The notes: a model not told the origin generated them from the letters alone. A DNA stretch of 13,860 nucleotides from Hamiltosporidium magnivora (GCA_004325065.1 PITI01000352.1:1-13860); one strand, 5' to 3'. Shown: positions 1-8,770, counted from the first letter of the stretch. Program-made: numbers and translations.

Positions 1-276
1 CTTCTAACCCGAGTGAGCAAGGCTATGTTTCCATGTTTTTCTTGGCAATTACCTACATGTTCAGCTGCACTCTGCTATCTAGTTACATAAAAAACTACAA
101 ATAAATTTTTAGAAAAAGTTTCGCTATTTCTTAGATCTCTCTCCTAATAGCAACTCCCATGGAACAACCGAAGATATAGTGTGGTTTTATTCCCACCAAA
201 AATACAAACAATGATCTTCACTCAATTTTATTACTCATTAAATGCAGAGAGTTTTTTGTGTGATTATTCTTCCTCC
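1..276 (-). repeat. Dispersed repeat D, copy 1 (left edge, inverted)
   Basis: The reverse complement of this segment aligns along its whole length with 13397-13675, at roughly three-quarters identity by eye. Shared landmarks, read on the minus strand, are GAATAATCACA, AAAACT.TCTGC, GATCATTGTTTG, a TTTTTGGTGG...AACCACA hairpin, GTTGTTCCATG, CTAGAT.GCAG, GGTAATTGCCA and, at the end, AGCCTTGCTCACTCG. A shorter diverged copy lies at 4852-5097. Similarity stops near 276, so that is one real boundary; the other end may lie left of the window. I see no long open frame conserved between copies, so this is probably a non-coding mobile element or the UTR of one. The family was not identified. Confidence 0.8.
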
Positions 277-666
277 GCGATATATTCATAGAAAATAAAT
301 ATTTTAATTTAATACCAAGAAAAACTGAACGAAATGATGAGCTTATATAACGTAAAATTACGAAAACGATGTGAAATACTATTGCACCTTGATTTTGAGT
401 TATAAATCTTACCATTGTAAAAGCTTGATCTAGAAAGGCTTATATATTTATTTGCATTTGATATTTTGAATAAACAAATAGGCTTAAGAAGTTAAAATAT
501 ATATTTTTTGATATTGGGATTTCTGAATAGTAAACATAGAACGATGTTAAAATTATTGTATAGTTTTTTACTTATTGAATTCAAAATATTTTTTAGGTAA
601 TATCCTTATAATTATTATATTTTAGCTTTTTTTAGTAATCAAAGTATATTTGTAAAGAATGTGTAA
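277..666. other. Gene-free AT-rich spacer
   Basis: I see no supportable gene. A hydrophobic minus-strand frame begins with ATG at 415 and runs to 218, so it ends inside repeat D. Its outer part has no counterpart next to the other D copies and no recognisable domain. The rest is AT-rich sequence with poly-T and poly-A runs. Confidence 0.5.
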
Positions 667-1314
667 ATTCAAGTAGATGGGTACCGCTTTGAGAGTATAG
701 GCTCTTTTAAATACCTAGATGTGCTTCTAATGAATAATAATGCAAACAGTGTGGAGATAATAGAGAGAGTTCAAGCTGGAAATAATGCATATTTTGGCTT
801 ACAAAAAATCCTAAAATCACGACTTTTAATCAGGAGGAGCAAAATAAAAATTCAATGAATTGGTCTTAAACCTATAGTCATGTACCGCTGTAAAACCGCA
901 AAATTGAAAAGACGTAATGAAGCAATACTAGCATATGGGAACGAAGGGTTTTAGAAGAATATACAAACCCATAAAAAAAACTAGCAAGGAAAGTGGTGAA
1001 TTCTTTTAACCGTCGAGCGCAAACATACATACTGAAATAGATGATTGTTAAACGATGTTAAAAGAATCTGAATCCGATGACCGATTCATCTTGAACTAAT
1101 GACAGAAAGCAGAGCTTTGAAAAGAGTCTATATGTTTAATCTAAAAGGTCGATGACTTATTGGTAGCCCTAAATATAGATGGATATATGCTCAAAAATGA
1201 TCTTGGTAACCTTGTTATAGACGAATGGAAAAGAACTGCGCTTGTTAAGGACTAATGGAAGTAAATAGTAAAAGATTCATGGACCGCAATGCCATTGAGT
1301 AAGTAAGTAAGTAA
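667..1314 (+). mobile_element. Decayed non-LTR retrotransposon, RT C-terminus and 3' end (copy A)
   Basis: From 667 one frame reads a stretch containing FKYLDVLL, ERVQAGNNAYFGLQK and KSRLLIRRSKIKI. This is the typical thumb/connector region that follows the catalytic core in RTE-like non-LTR reverse transcriptases (family form roughly FKYLG...I..R...GN.A...L..LLKS..LSR..K). After a stop it continues with GLKPIVMYRCKTA, matching the family's L..PV..YG.E.W, then KLKRRNEA. A late GSPKYRWI matches the GRP..RW.. region. Several stops and frame changes make it non-functional. It ends in (GTAA)4 at 1299-1314, the simple tandem tail typical of such elements. The 5' part, including the catalytic YADD and endonuclease, is absent: a 5'-truncated old insertion. 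Clade assignment is from memory and uncertain. Confidence 0.8.
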
Positions 1315-1904
1315 AATAAATATACAAAGATTGCAATAAAGTTCAAATTTAAGAAATTTTTAATTTTAATATATATATAAATTAAAGCTAAAAAATCATT
1401 CGGGATAAAACAAAAACTACATCCAGAAAATCTAAAATCTTGTTAGATTAAAAAAATTACAAAATGAAAAATTATGATTTATATATGTTGCACCTAAATA
1501 TATAGAAAACTATGGTTTTCTTAGTCGCTATATAATGGTATATTATACCGTTGAAATTATATTTGGTTTTACAAATCGATTCGACTTTATCAAATCCTTC
1601 GTTCAAAAATAGTGGATTTAATGAGAAAACCTAAATAATAAGGTCAGAGTCAAAACAAGCTGTAATAAAAAAATTATAAAAATCTTCCTTGGACAGTAAA
1701 ATATATTTAAAAAAATAAATTAATGATAAAATCATATCTGATATGCGAAGAACGAAAACAATTATAGTCAAAAAGCAAATCTCGATCTTTCCAAATCATA
1801 TAAAAGCAATTAAATTCTATAAACCTGCTGATTAATCTAATTTTAGAAATTTAAAAATATTTTTAGACTCATATAAATACACTTCTAAATAAAATAAAAA
1901 ATAA
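1315..1904. other. Gene-free AT-rich spacer
   Basis: I see no gene. It holds runs of A and T and a short perfect palindrome, GGTATATTATACC (1537-1549), of unknown meaning. Its right end becomes the 3' flank of the minus-strand gene at 1920-3623. Confidence 0.5.
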
Positions 1905-1910
1905 TTTATT
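1905..1910 (-). terminator. AATAAA polyadenylation signal of the 567-residue gene
   Basis: On the minus strand AATAAA lies about ten bases past the TAA stop at 1920-1922. The position is plausible for the very short 3' UTRs of compact eukaryotic genomes. In DNA this AT-rich the hexamer also occurs by chance. Confidence 0.4.
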
Positions 1911-1919
1911 ATTAATAAG

Positions 1920-3623
1920 TTATAAAACTTCCTTTTTATACATTTTTGTAAGTTTTTCGCAAATTTTATTCGAAAAAAAAGCAAAAATATCTGACATCAT
2001 TGTCTTATCGTTTTTTATTTCTTCAATTACACATAAAGATTTTGCCAAAACACTTTTATCTATTTCGTCATATTTTATTAAATATTTGAATATCTGTTCA
2101 TACCATTTTCTTTTTGAAGCATATTTCAATGCCATAAATATATCATTTTCAGAAATATAAAAATTATTTTTTAGATTAAAAATTACTGAAATAAACCAAA
2201 AAGGCTGTTTTTTTAGCATTTCACAACTTACAAATCTATTTCTTATATTTTCATAATTTTTTATACAATAATCAATGAATTTAGAATCATCTACGATGTA
2301 ATCACATTTAAGATCATTAATTATATTAAATACTTCATCATATCCTCCTATATTCAAATAATAATTGATATAATATTTATACACAATATTTATATCTATT
2401 TTATTACGTGAACATAAAGAAATAAAAAAATAAAAATTTATCAGATTGACTTCAACAATCTTTAAATAATTTTCAAAATATTTTAAAAAATTTTTGGTAA
2501 AAGAAAGATATTCTAAACTTAATTTCCAATCAATTAAAAATAGAAAATTACCAATGAATTCAAAAGAATAAAAAATATTAAAAATATTTTCAGGAAGCAT
2601 CGGACATACAAAAAACAATACAAGTCTTAGCCATCCATCTAACCTATAGAGAAGTTTGTCAAAGTCTCTTTTAAGAATTAAAATATAATCTGAATCATTG
2701 TCATCTATGAGATGATTCATGTCTTCGTATTTAGAAATAAATTTTCCGTTTTTTCTTTCAACAAAAAACAATTTATAGCAAAGTTTTTCAATAGAAGTGA
2801 TATTTTCTGTATTTAAATTTCCAAATAATATATCTTTTAGATTGTTTGGTATGCTTTTTTCATATTTTGTTTTCCATTTATCCATCATTTCTGTATATTC
2901 ATCAGTTTTTATTCCAAAACTACAAAACCTTTCTATTTCAAAAAATGATTCTATAACTGGTTTTATATCCGGATATTTAGAAATTATTTGTGTAAAATAA
3001 CCTCTTATGGCCATTTTTCTATAATTATTATTTTCAACAAAAAAATTTACAGACAACCATTCACTAAGTTTTAAAGGATATGGAATATTTTCATCTAAAG
3101 TAAGATCTATCAGACATAAATATGAATGATATTTTTGTAATTTTCGTTTAAAACTTTGATCATCTGTATTATAATGAGAGAGTAATAAATATTTTAGATT
3201 TTGAATCAAAATATTTTTCTTAAAGAAACTAAAATCGTAAAAATCTTTCGCTTTCCTTTCATTATTGAAATAATCGATTTTTTTATTGTCATTTTTTGAT
3301 TTTACAACGTTTATTTCTTCATTATTAGAATTATACGATTTAGAAATATTCAAATCTACTTTTTGTTCATTGATGTTTGGAACATTTGTCCCTTCATGTG
3401 CGGAAATACACGAGTTAGAAATATTCAAATCAATTCTATCTTCTATAAACATCAAAAGTGTTTCATAAGGTGTATATGATGTTTTATCGTTATATTTTAT
3501 ATAATCTTTAATAAGTTTCATTGTTTGAAGGTAAAATGCATAATAATCTTCCCTACAAATTTCCTTCTTTTTATTTCCTGTTTTTTTATTCCTAAGCAAC
3601 AAGAAATGATTTAACGATAGCAT
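1920..3623 (-). CDS. Orphan intronless gene, 567-residue hypothetical protein
   Basis: This is the longest open frame in the window and almost certainly a gene. I do not recognise the protein. The frame can be extended to a TTG at 3633-3635, but the first ATG is at 3621-3623, and a eukaryotic start should be there (N-terminus MLSLNHFLLLRNKK). Residues about 60-120 are an Asn/Lys/Glu-rich linker with a two-fold repeat: IDLNIS at 64-69 and VDLNIS at 89-94, a 25-residue period. The rest (about 130-567) is rich in Phe, Tyr, Leu, Ile and Lys and reads like a helical, possibly solenoid-like soluble protein. The most hydrophobic part, about 331-366, contains charged residues and is not a convincing membrane helix. 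No signal peptide or catalytic motif is visible. The gene stands alone, between retrotransposon debris and AT-rich spacer. Lineage-specific orphans of this composition are usual in microsporidia. Confidence 0.85.
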   Translation of the reverse strand: MLSLNHFLLLRNKKTGNKKKEICREDYYAFYLQTMKLIKDYIKYNDKTSYTPYETLLMFIEDRIDLNISNSCISAHEGTNVPNINEQKVDLNISKSYNSNNEEINVVKSKNDNKKIDYFNNERKAKDFYDFSFFKKNILIQNLKYLLLSHYNTDDQSFKRKLQKYHSYLCLIDLTLDENIPYPLKLSEWLSVNFFVENNNYRKMAIRGYFTQIISKYPDIKPVIESFFEIERFCSFGIKTDEYTEMMDKWKTKYEKSIPNNLKDILFGNLNTENITSIEKLCYKLFFVERKNGKFISKYEDMNHLIDDNDSDYILILKRDFDKLLYRLDGWLRLVLFFVCPMLPENIFNIFYSFEFIGNFLFLIDWKLSLEYLSFTKNFLKYFENYLKIVEVNLINFYFFISLCSRNKIDINIVYKYYINYYLNIGGYDEVFNIINDLKCDYIVDDSKFIDYCIKNYENIRNRFVSCEMLKKQPFWFISVIFNLKNNFYISENDIFMALKYASKRKWYEQIFKYLIKYDEIDKSVLAKSLCVIEEIKNDKTMMSDIFAFFSNKICEKLTKMYKKEVL

Positions 3624-4106
3624 AACGCTGTTCAAATATTTTTTTTATTTAAAAAAACTGTCAAATCTATCAAAGAGATATAGAATCAGTTCTTTTCTAC
3701 AAATAAAATTTCTCTATTTTATTTTTTTTCTTTTTTTAGAAAATTATTTTCAAAAATGAACTAAGAATTGCAAAGACTAAAACAGTTAGTCTGCAATTAT
3801 TTGTGTCTTTAAAACTTCAAATTTAAATACCGAATGAGAAGCTAATAACAAACGCTAAAATATATAATTTAATTTAAAAATCAAATTGTTGTAAAATTCT
3901 AGACTCGGTCTAAGAATTAAATGTAAATTTAAAAATAATTGTTATTAACATATAAAGAAAAACTATTGATAGAATTTTAAACTAGCCTTTTGAAAAATAT
4001 TTACGATTTGCATCAAATGATTATAAATTAATTGTAGCAAATTTAGATATTATCTATTGATAACCATTTCAATATATTTAAGCATTCAATTTTCATTAAA
4101 ATAAAT
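3624..4106. other. Gene-free spacer, upstream flank of the 567-residue gene
   Basis: This must contain the promoter of the minus-strand gene, but I see only a weak TATA-like CTATATC about 55 bases upstream of its ATG and no CCC or GGG motif near the start. The remainder is AT-rich with no coding frame. Confidence 0.4.
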
Positions 4107-4114
4107 TATAAATA
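4107..4114 (+). promoter_or_regulatory. TATAAATA box ahead of the small signal-peptide-like frame
   Basis: A full TATAAATA lies 24 bases upstream of the ATG at 4138. The same octamer stands 21 bases before the ATG of the membrane-protein gene at 7918. The match in sequence and spacing gives modest support that 4138 is, or was, a gene start. Chance is possible at this AT content. Confidence 0.25.
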
Positions 4115-4137
4115 AATTACACTGAGCTAATTTCAAT

Positions 4138-4349
4138 ATGGATAGATTTATTTATATGGTTATTATGATAAATACAATCATATTATTACTTTTAGGTATA
4201 ATATATTCAAAAAATAGCTTTATAAACGAATAACTATTACTTTTCATTTTCTACTACAGAAGATAAGTAAATATTTTATGATTTGTTGCGTACAGAAATA
4301 TTATTTTATTGTAATTGAAAATATAATGAAAAATACGTGTAAATCTTAA
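4138..4349 (+). pseudogene. Possible decayed small secreted or membrane protein gene
   Basis: An ATG at 4138 opens a 31-codon frame ending at TAA 4231-4233. Its peptide has the layout of a signal peptide or single membrane anchor: MDRF, then a long Ile/Leu/Met core (INTIILLLLGII), then polar YSKNS. Just where this frame stops, the -1 frame is open for about 40 codons to TAA 4347-4349 and contains a CC..C cluster. A single frameshift near 4225-4235 would account for both parts. Alternatively this is a chance frame in AT-rich DNA, where Ile/Leu-rich peptides arise easily. No homology was recognised, and the call rests mainly on the signal-like start and the TATA box. Confidence 0.2.
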
Positions 4350-4851
4350 AATTTATTTTTTATAAAATCGAATTTAAACTCAAAAAACGATTTTAAGTTT
4401 AATTATTTATTTTTTGTTCTTAATTTGGTTCGAAAAAAAACATTTAAAAAATATTCTTTAACTGTTTTTCACTTTTTTATATTTAAATCCAAACGTACAA
4501 GAAACTTGAATCTTGCTTAATAATCTGTATAAACTATTTAATAATGAATTTTTAGTAAATAAGTTAAGGCTTAACATTTGTAAAAATTTAAGCTTTTTTT
4601 TATATTCTATATGTTTTACAACCGTAAACATGAAATACAGCAGATTATATTCTACTTTTAATGAATAAATTACACGTGTTGGTATGGAAACTTAGATATG
4701 TCATTATTAATGTCAACAAATTTGTGATGACTCGTAATTATTATTTTTAATAGATCGTTGTAATATTATTTATAATCTGTAATATTAAATATGATAAGCC
4801 ATGTTTTTCTTTTGTGATATTTCAATGTGTTTTTTTTCATATGAACTCATT
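4350..4851. other. Gene-free AT-rich spacer
   Basis: Long A and T runs, no ATG-initiated frame of useful length on the plus strand, and no convincing repeat or hairpin that I could see. It ends at the boundary of the third D repeat copy. Confidence 0.5.
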
Positions 4852-5097
4852 GAAGAACGAAAATCACATTAAAAAGTAGCCACATGGTGATAGTTAGATT
4901 AAATTGGTATTAAAATCATTGTTTAGATTTTTGAAGAATGAAAACCATATTACATTTCTTATTTTTCTGTAGCAATCTGTACAAGAAAACTAAAGTCTAT
5001 AAAATGGTGAAATTTATTCTACGAAGAAGCTTTTGGTTTTTTATGCAACTAGATTTTAATCATGGCCGAAACCTAGCTTTATTCACTCAATTAGGAG
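4852..5097 (+). repeat. Dispersed repeat D, copy 3 (diverged, internally deleted)
   Basis: This aligns in the same orientation with 13397-13675 but is much more diverged. Shared blocks are GAA.AATCACATTAAAAA near the start, AATCATTGTTTAGATTTTT, GAATGAAAACCATATTAC, GTTTTTTATGCAACTAGA, and a final CATGGCCGAAACCTAGCTTTATTCACTC. The part between CTAGA and the CATG block (GCAG..GGTAATTGCC in the other copies) is missing, a deletion of about 30 bases. A 65-residue frame from 4938 falls wholly inside it and is not treated as a gene. It lies upstream of retrotransposon copy B on the same strand, which may or may not be meaningful. Confidence 0.65.
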
Positions 5098-5660
5098 ACA
5101 CGGCGCCAGTAAAGTACAAAAAATATACCCTTTAAAAATCTAGGAAAATTAAGTAACATGTAATACAGTCAGTATGAAAATGCAACGTCTAGGTAGCAAG
5201 GATGTAATTTTCAAGCTACATTTTCGCTGAATGTTTATTTTGTTTTTAAGATTTTGAAGAAACAGAAATAATTCTTGTTCTGGAGTAAGAAATATTGATT
5301 CGATCTGTATCAACTTCCAAGCAAAATTTATTGGTGAAGGAATTGTCTTTTTTGCTGGTATATTTGTTTCCTATATATTAAATATGAAAAGCTCTGAAAT
5401 CAAAGTGTCTAAGAAATACAATCGATTTTTTGGAAAATATTTCTATATTTGAACCTAAAACTGTGTTACTGACATAAAAAAGATATATCCATGTTATTTT
5501 ATAAGATATGCGATATATTTCAAATAATACTACAGGATTTAAACAATTTAATTTACTTATGAAATTTTAATGAAACCTTAACAGAATTGTACATTTTGAG
5601 ATAATTTAAGTCTAATTAGAACGAATCTAAAAAAATAAGAATATAATTTTGGTATCAAAA
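5098..5660 (+). other. Gene-free stretch between repeat D and retrotransposon copy B
   Basis: No open frame of useful length. The sequence CTAGGTAGCAAGGATG near 5190 faintly resembles CTAAGTAGCAAGTCATG about 50 bases beyond the D copy at the right edge. The D element may therefore extend past its clear boundary. This stretch could be the unrecognisable 5' part of retrotransposon copy B, but nothing proves it. Confidence 0.3.
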
Positions 5661-6598
5661 ACTCTCGGAGAATTTCGAGTGTGTTGTGGTTTGAGACAAG
5701 GACAGGTACTCACCAATATGCCTTGAGATATAACGCAATAAAAAGACTATTGGAAAAGTGAGTAATGCCACAGCAAATATCACATTTACAACTGAGTATC
5801 ATGCTTTTCGAGCTATACTGATGCTGTTGATATCCTAGCAAATTAAGTTAACGACTTCTGAGATCATATCAAAATGATCTAACATGAATCACTGGAAATA
5901 AATCTTGATTTTGATATAAATGAAACGAAAGAGATGATAACTTCGTAGAAAGAGGAAAATATTCCCGAACTCTTAAGGAAGCGGATTATTCCTTCAAAAG
6001 TATATTTTTTTTAAAATATCTAGGAATTTTTCTGACAGATAATACAGACACTCTGCGAAACAATAAAGAGAATTAAAGCAGGAAATAATGCATATTTTCG
6101 ATTACATGAAACCTTTAATTTTGACTTTTAAGCAGAAAGCAAGAAAATAAAATATTAGCGTATTTTTAAGTAAGAGATTTTCGGTTGTAAAAAAATGGAT
6201 ACTTAAAAAAGACGTAATAATGCGATTCTGGGGGTATGGAACAAAGATACTACATATAATATACGCCCAATGAGAGATAAGAATTCGTAATAACCTCCAC
6301 TTCTAGCATTTATATTGAAATCTAGTGTTGGTAGACGAAGTAAAAGAAATCGCGCCACAAAAGCTGAGTAATTTTGAACGATTGCTAGGATGTATTGCAA
6401 TGAAAAAATGCGATTTTTTGACTCTAAAGGTCAAAGGCTTGCAGACAGCCCTGTAGCTGGATGGCTAGATGGTGGTAAAAAATATATTTCTAAACTTCGT
6501 ACACTTGAATATCAAAGAGAGCTTGATCGTAATTTGTGGAAGTTGATAGTAAAATTTGCTCTATGATTCCCACATCCATTGAGTCAGTAAGTAGTAAA
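5661..6598 (+). mobile_element. Decayed non-LTR retrotransposon, RT core to 3' end (copy B)
   Basis: The frame FRVCCGLRQGQVLTNMP (GLRQG at 5688-5702) matches the conserved RT block usually written F.V..GLRQGD.LSP. Further on, SSYTDAVDILAN (YTDA at 5814-5825) stands where the catalytic YADD.DI(L/I)A should be, so both the A and one D of the active site are changed. At about 6072-6103 IKRIKAGNNAYFRLHET matches ERVQAGNNAYFGLQK of copy A, placing both copies in one family. The element ends with a degenerate GTCAGTAAGTAGTAA tail (6583-6598) after a CATTGAGT block also found in copy A. Many stops and frame changes make it dead. A minus-strand 65-residue frame at 6203-6400 is its shadow. Copy B keeps more of the 5' side than A but still lacks a recognisable endonuclease. 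Confidence 0.8.
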
Positions 6599-7840
6599 TT
6601 ATTTTGAGCTCTTGCTATGAGATAAAAGAATTCGTTTTTATAAATCTCATAAAAGGAACCTATTCAATTATAAAAGAATATCAATAAAAGTATAAATTTG
6701 TGGCGTAATATAGTATTTTGGTTCATTAAATAAAATTTATGTAAATATTCTTATAGAGTTTGAATAAAGTAATTATGATGTATTTAAAAGGTAGAATTCT
6801 GTAGTTTTAATTCTTCAATAATAAGTTTTTTAGTCAATAGAACTATTACATATTCGCTGTACTTAGGGAAATTATAACATCATTTAAATACATAATTGTA
6901 CTTATTTAAATATTTTTTTTTCTTAGTCGGATAAATATTTAGACACATACGTCTTCCGATAATTTTATGACAAAAGAATTCTTCGGTGATATTCAAGATT
7001 TCATTTAATTGAGAGCAAAAATTCGATTATATTTCTTCTGGATGTAAATTATATTAAAAGCAAACAAACACTCAAATGATAATTTGGCTTTCTCAACATA
7101 AATCTAAAAGTAAATTCAAAAAGTTACAAATATAATTACAGAAAGAAGTATTAAAAGACAAATAGGTGTCTTCTATAGAAATACGTTAAAATATTCAAGA
7201 ATATAAGAAAGAGCACTACTTGTGCCAGAAAAAACATAACCAAGATTTAATTATGTTTTTTTGATTGCTCTCGAGTATTACTACATTAAAAAATTTAAAC
7301 TTCAAAGCGCAAACAATATCAAACGATTGATTAAGATACATTACAATAAACATTCAAATTTTAATACAGCAGAATTTGATCTAAATATTTGGAAATATTA
7401 ACAATAACAAATAAGTATTGCAATATCATAGATATTAATTAATGTTAAATTAAAAATGCAATATCGTAAATTTTTAATTAATTATTTAATTAAGACGTAT
7501 AATATCATAAATAAATTAATTTTTGAATAATTCTTGGGATAATTGTTATTTGAAAATCAAATTTATATATTTTAAACATTTATGGTTTAATTAATATTAA
7601 TAATCATGATTCATCAAGAATACTTTAAAATTGGGTATAGTAAATGATTTTTCTATGGGAGGGCAATGAATTGTTTCTATTTTTTTACAAAAAAAAATTT
7701 TACAAAATATATTTGCCTAAAAACTCCATTTTTAACCTTTAATATACAATAAATGACTAAATGACTAAATATTAAATATTTGATTAGTATAGATTAAAAA
7801 TTTGCTTCAATTAAATGAGAATTTATGCCACTGAAGGATT
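6599..7840. other. Gene-free AT-rich spacer
   Basis: No coding frame of note. It contains the hairpin at 7210-7271 and a strongly AT-rich stretch (about 7415-7540) in which (C/T)AATATC(A/G)TA followed by an ATTAATT-rich segment recurs about three times at roughly 40-80 base spacing, a possible degenerate tandem array. AAATGACT is repeated twice in tandem near 7751-7766. Confidence 0.5.
7210..7271. other. Perfect two-part hairpin in a spacer
   Basis: AAAAAACATAA at 7229-7239 is the exact reverse complement of TTATGTTTTTT at 7251-7261, an 11-bp stem with an 11-base loop. Outside it, AGAGCA (7210-7215) pairs with TGCTCT (7266-7271) after unpaired stretches. It could be a terminal structure of a small mobile element, an RNA fold or chance. 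No flanking gene ends here, so it is not an obvious terminator. Confidence 0.35.
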
Positions 7841-7897
7841 AAACTATAAATAGAGATATTAAATTTCTATAAACAGACAAATTCGAAACTATAAATA
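7841..7897 (+). promoter_or_regulatory. Duplicated TATA motif upstream of the membrane-protein gene
   Basis: The 12-mer AAACTATAAATA occurs exactly twice, at 7841-7852 and 7886-7897, 45 bases apart, just before the ATG at 7918. If a TATA box sits about 30 bases before the transcription start, the distal copy gives a leader of about 40 bases and the proximal one an almost leaderless transcript. Which is used cannot be told from the sequence. An AAAATTTTGGAACC stretch follows between the second TATA and the ATG. Confidence 0.45.
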
Positions 7898-7917
7898 CGC
7901 AAAAATTTTGGAACCGT

Positions 7918-8646
7918 ATGGAATCTTCTGAAATAAAAAAGTCTAATGATACCGGGTCAATTCTAAAAGATGTTGTGATGAAATATATAGATAGTGTTAT
8001 GTTTTGTATTTTGGTAATTTTGCATATCTGCAACAATTTTTATCCATCTGTTTCAAAAACATTCAAGATACAAAACTTTATTGGCTTTTATACCACTTTG
8101 TACATTATTACCAGTGTTATAACAAGATTTATCGACATTTCAGTTCTTTTTTATGAAAAAAAAGAATCTAAATTTAGAAGACCGAATTTGATAAAATACG
8201 GTGTATTTTCAATAGCAACTGCGATCAGTGCTTTTTTGGTATATTATTCTTATCAAATGCCACCAAATACAGAAAATGCATCCTTAAAAATTGCTGCTAT
8301 TTCTACATTTGTATTTAATATATACGATTTGATATCTAGGTCAGGAAATTTGACAAAACAAGATTGCCTTTTCAACCTAATATACTTCTTGTGTATTTCA
8401 TCCGCGATCGTATTAAATACATATGGAAAGAATTATATGACCTTAATTGTACTTGTGGCAATGATTTGTAAAATATGTGAGATTGTCTTATCAAGAATAC
8501 AAAAAAAGAAAGAAAACGTTTTAAATGTATATTTTACTGCAATGTCTATCAGCTTTGCCGTCGTAACAGCTGGATTGATAGTATATTCATGTTATAAAAA
8601 AATACCATATTTGATTCCTGTATTGGCAAAAGCACCTACGTCCTAA
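7918..8646 (+). CDS. Orphan polytopic membrane protein, 242 residues, about seven helices
   Basis: An uninterrupted frame from ATG 7918 to TAA 8644-8646. I see seven hydrophobic segments, at about residues 24-41, 54-79, 93-112, 123-141, 150-168, 173-192 and 203-225. Basic loops at 81-89 (KKESKFRRP) and 194-199 (RIQKKK) suggest sides of the membrane. There is no cleavable signal peptide: the N-terminus is hydrophilic (MESSEIKKSNDTG). Helices 2/3, 4/5 and 6/7 look like three versions of one two-helix unit. Each has an aromatic or Cys plus acid near the end of its first helix (FIDIS 71-75, IYDLIS 135-140, ICEIV 186-190), a polar linker, and a second helix rich in small residues. The family was not recognised. 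A transporter- or receptor-like role would be guesswork; a lineage-specific membrane family is the simplest reading. The gene has candidate TATA boxes upstream and AATAAA downstream and no close neighbour. A minus-strand frame at 7839-8036 is a shadow. Confidence 0.85.
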   Translation: MESSEIKKSNDTGSILKDVVMKYIDSVMFCILVILHICNNFYPSVSKTFKIQNFIGFYTTLYIITSVITRFIDISVLFYEKKESKFRRPNLIKYGVFSIATAISAFLVYYSYQMPPNTENASLKIAAISTFVFNIYDLISRSGNLTKQDCLFNLIYFLCISSAIVLNTYGKNYMTLIVLVAMICKICEIVLSRIQKKKENVLNVYFTAMSISFAVVTAGLIVYSCYKKIPYLIPVLAKAPTS

Positions 8647-8661
8647 CAAGTTTGTTTGAAA

Positions 8662-8667
8662 AATAAA
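8662..8667 (+). terminator. AATAAA polyadenylation signal of the membrane-protein gene
   Basis: AATAAA lies 16 bases after the TAA stop at 8644-8646, a sensible place for a short 3' UTR. It supports the gene's orientation but is weak evidence alone. Confidence 0.45.
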
Positions 8668-8770
8668 TCTTTGTAAATATTTGTTAATTTTATTTGAATT
8701 TAAAAAAGATTCTTTTTTCGTTTGATAACATTGATTGTTATTATATCGCCTGATAATGATGAATAAAATT

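Noticed and set aside
218..415. 65-residue hydrophobic minus-strand frame with an ATG start
   Set aside because: Its C-terminal third lies inside repeat D, and I recognise no domain; the Ile/Phe-rich composition is expected by chance here.
1299..1314. (GTAA)4 as an independent microsatellite
   Set aside because: It sits exactly at the 3' end of retrotransposon copy A and is better explained as the element's tail.
2797..3468. Two plus-strand frames (2797-3000 and 3286-3468)
   Set aside because: They are antisense shadows of the 567-residue gene; the second merely reflects its internal repeat.
4938..5135. 65-residue plus-strand frame
   Set aside because: It falls almost entirely within repeat D copy 3 and is not kept in the other D copies.
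6203..6400. 65-residue minus-strand frame
   Set aside because: It is antisense to decayed retrotransposon copy B, whose plus-strand reading has clear RT motifs.
7839..8036. 65-residue minus-strand frame over the start of the membrane-protein gene
   Set aside because: It is an antisense shadow covering the promoter region and first codons of the better-supported plus-strand gene.
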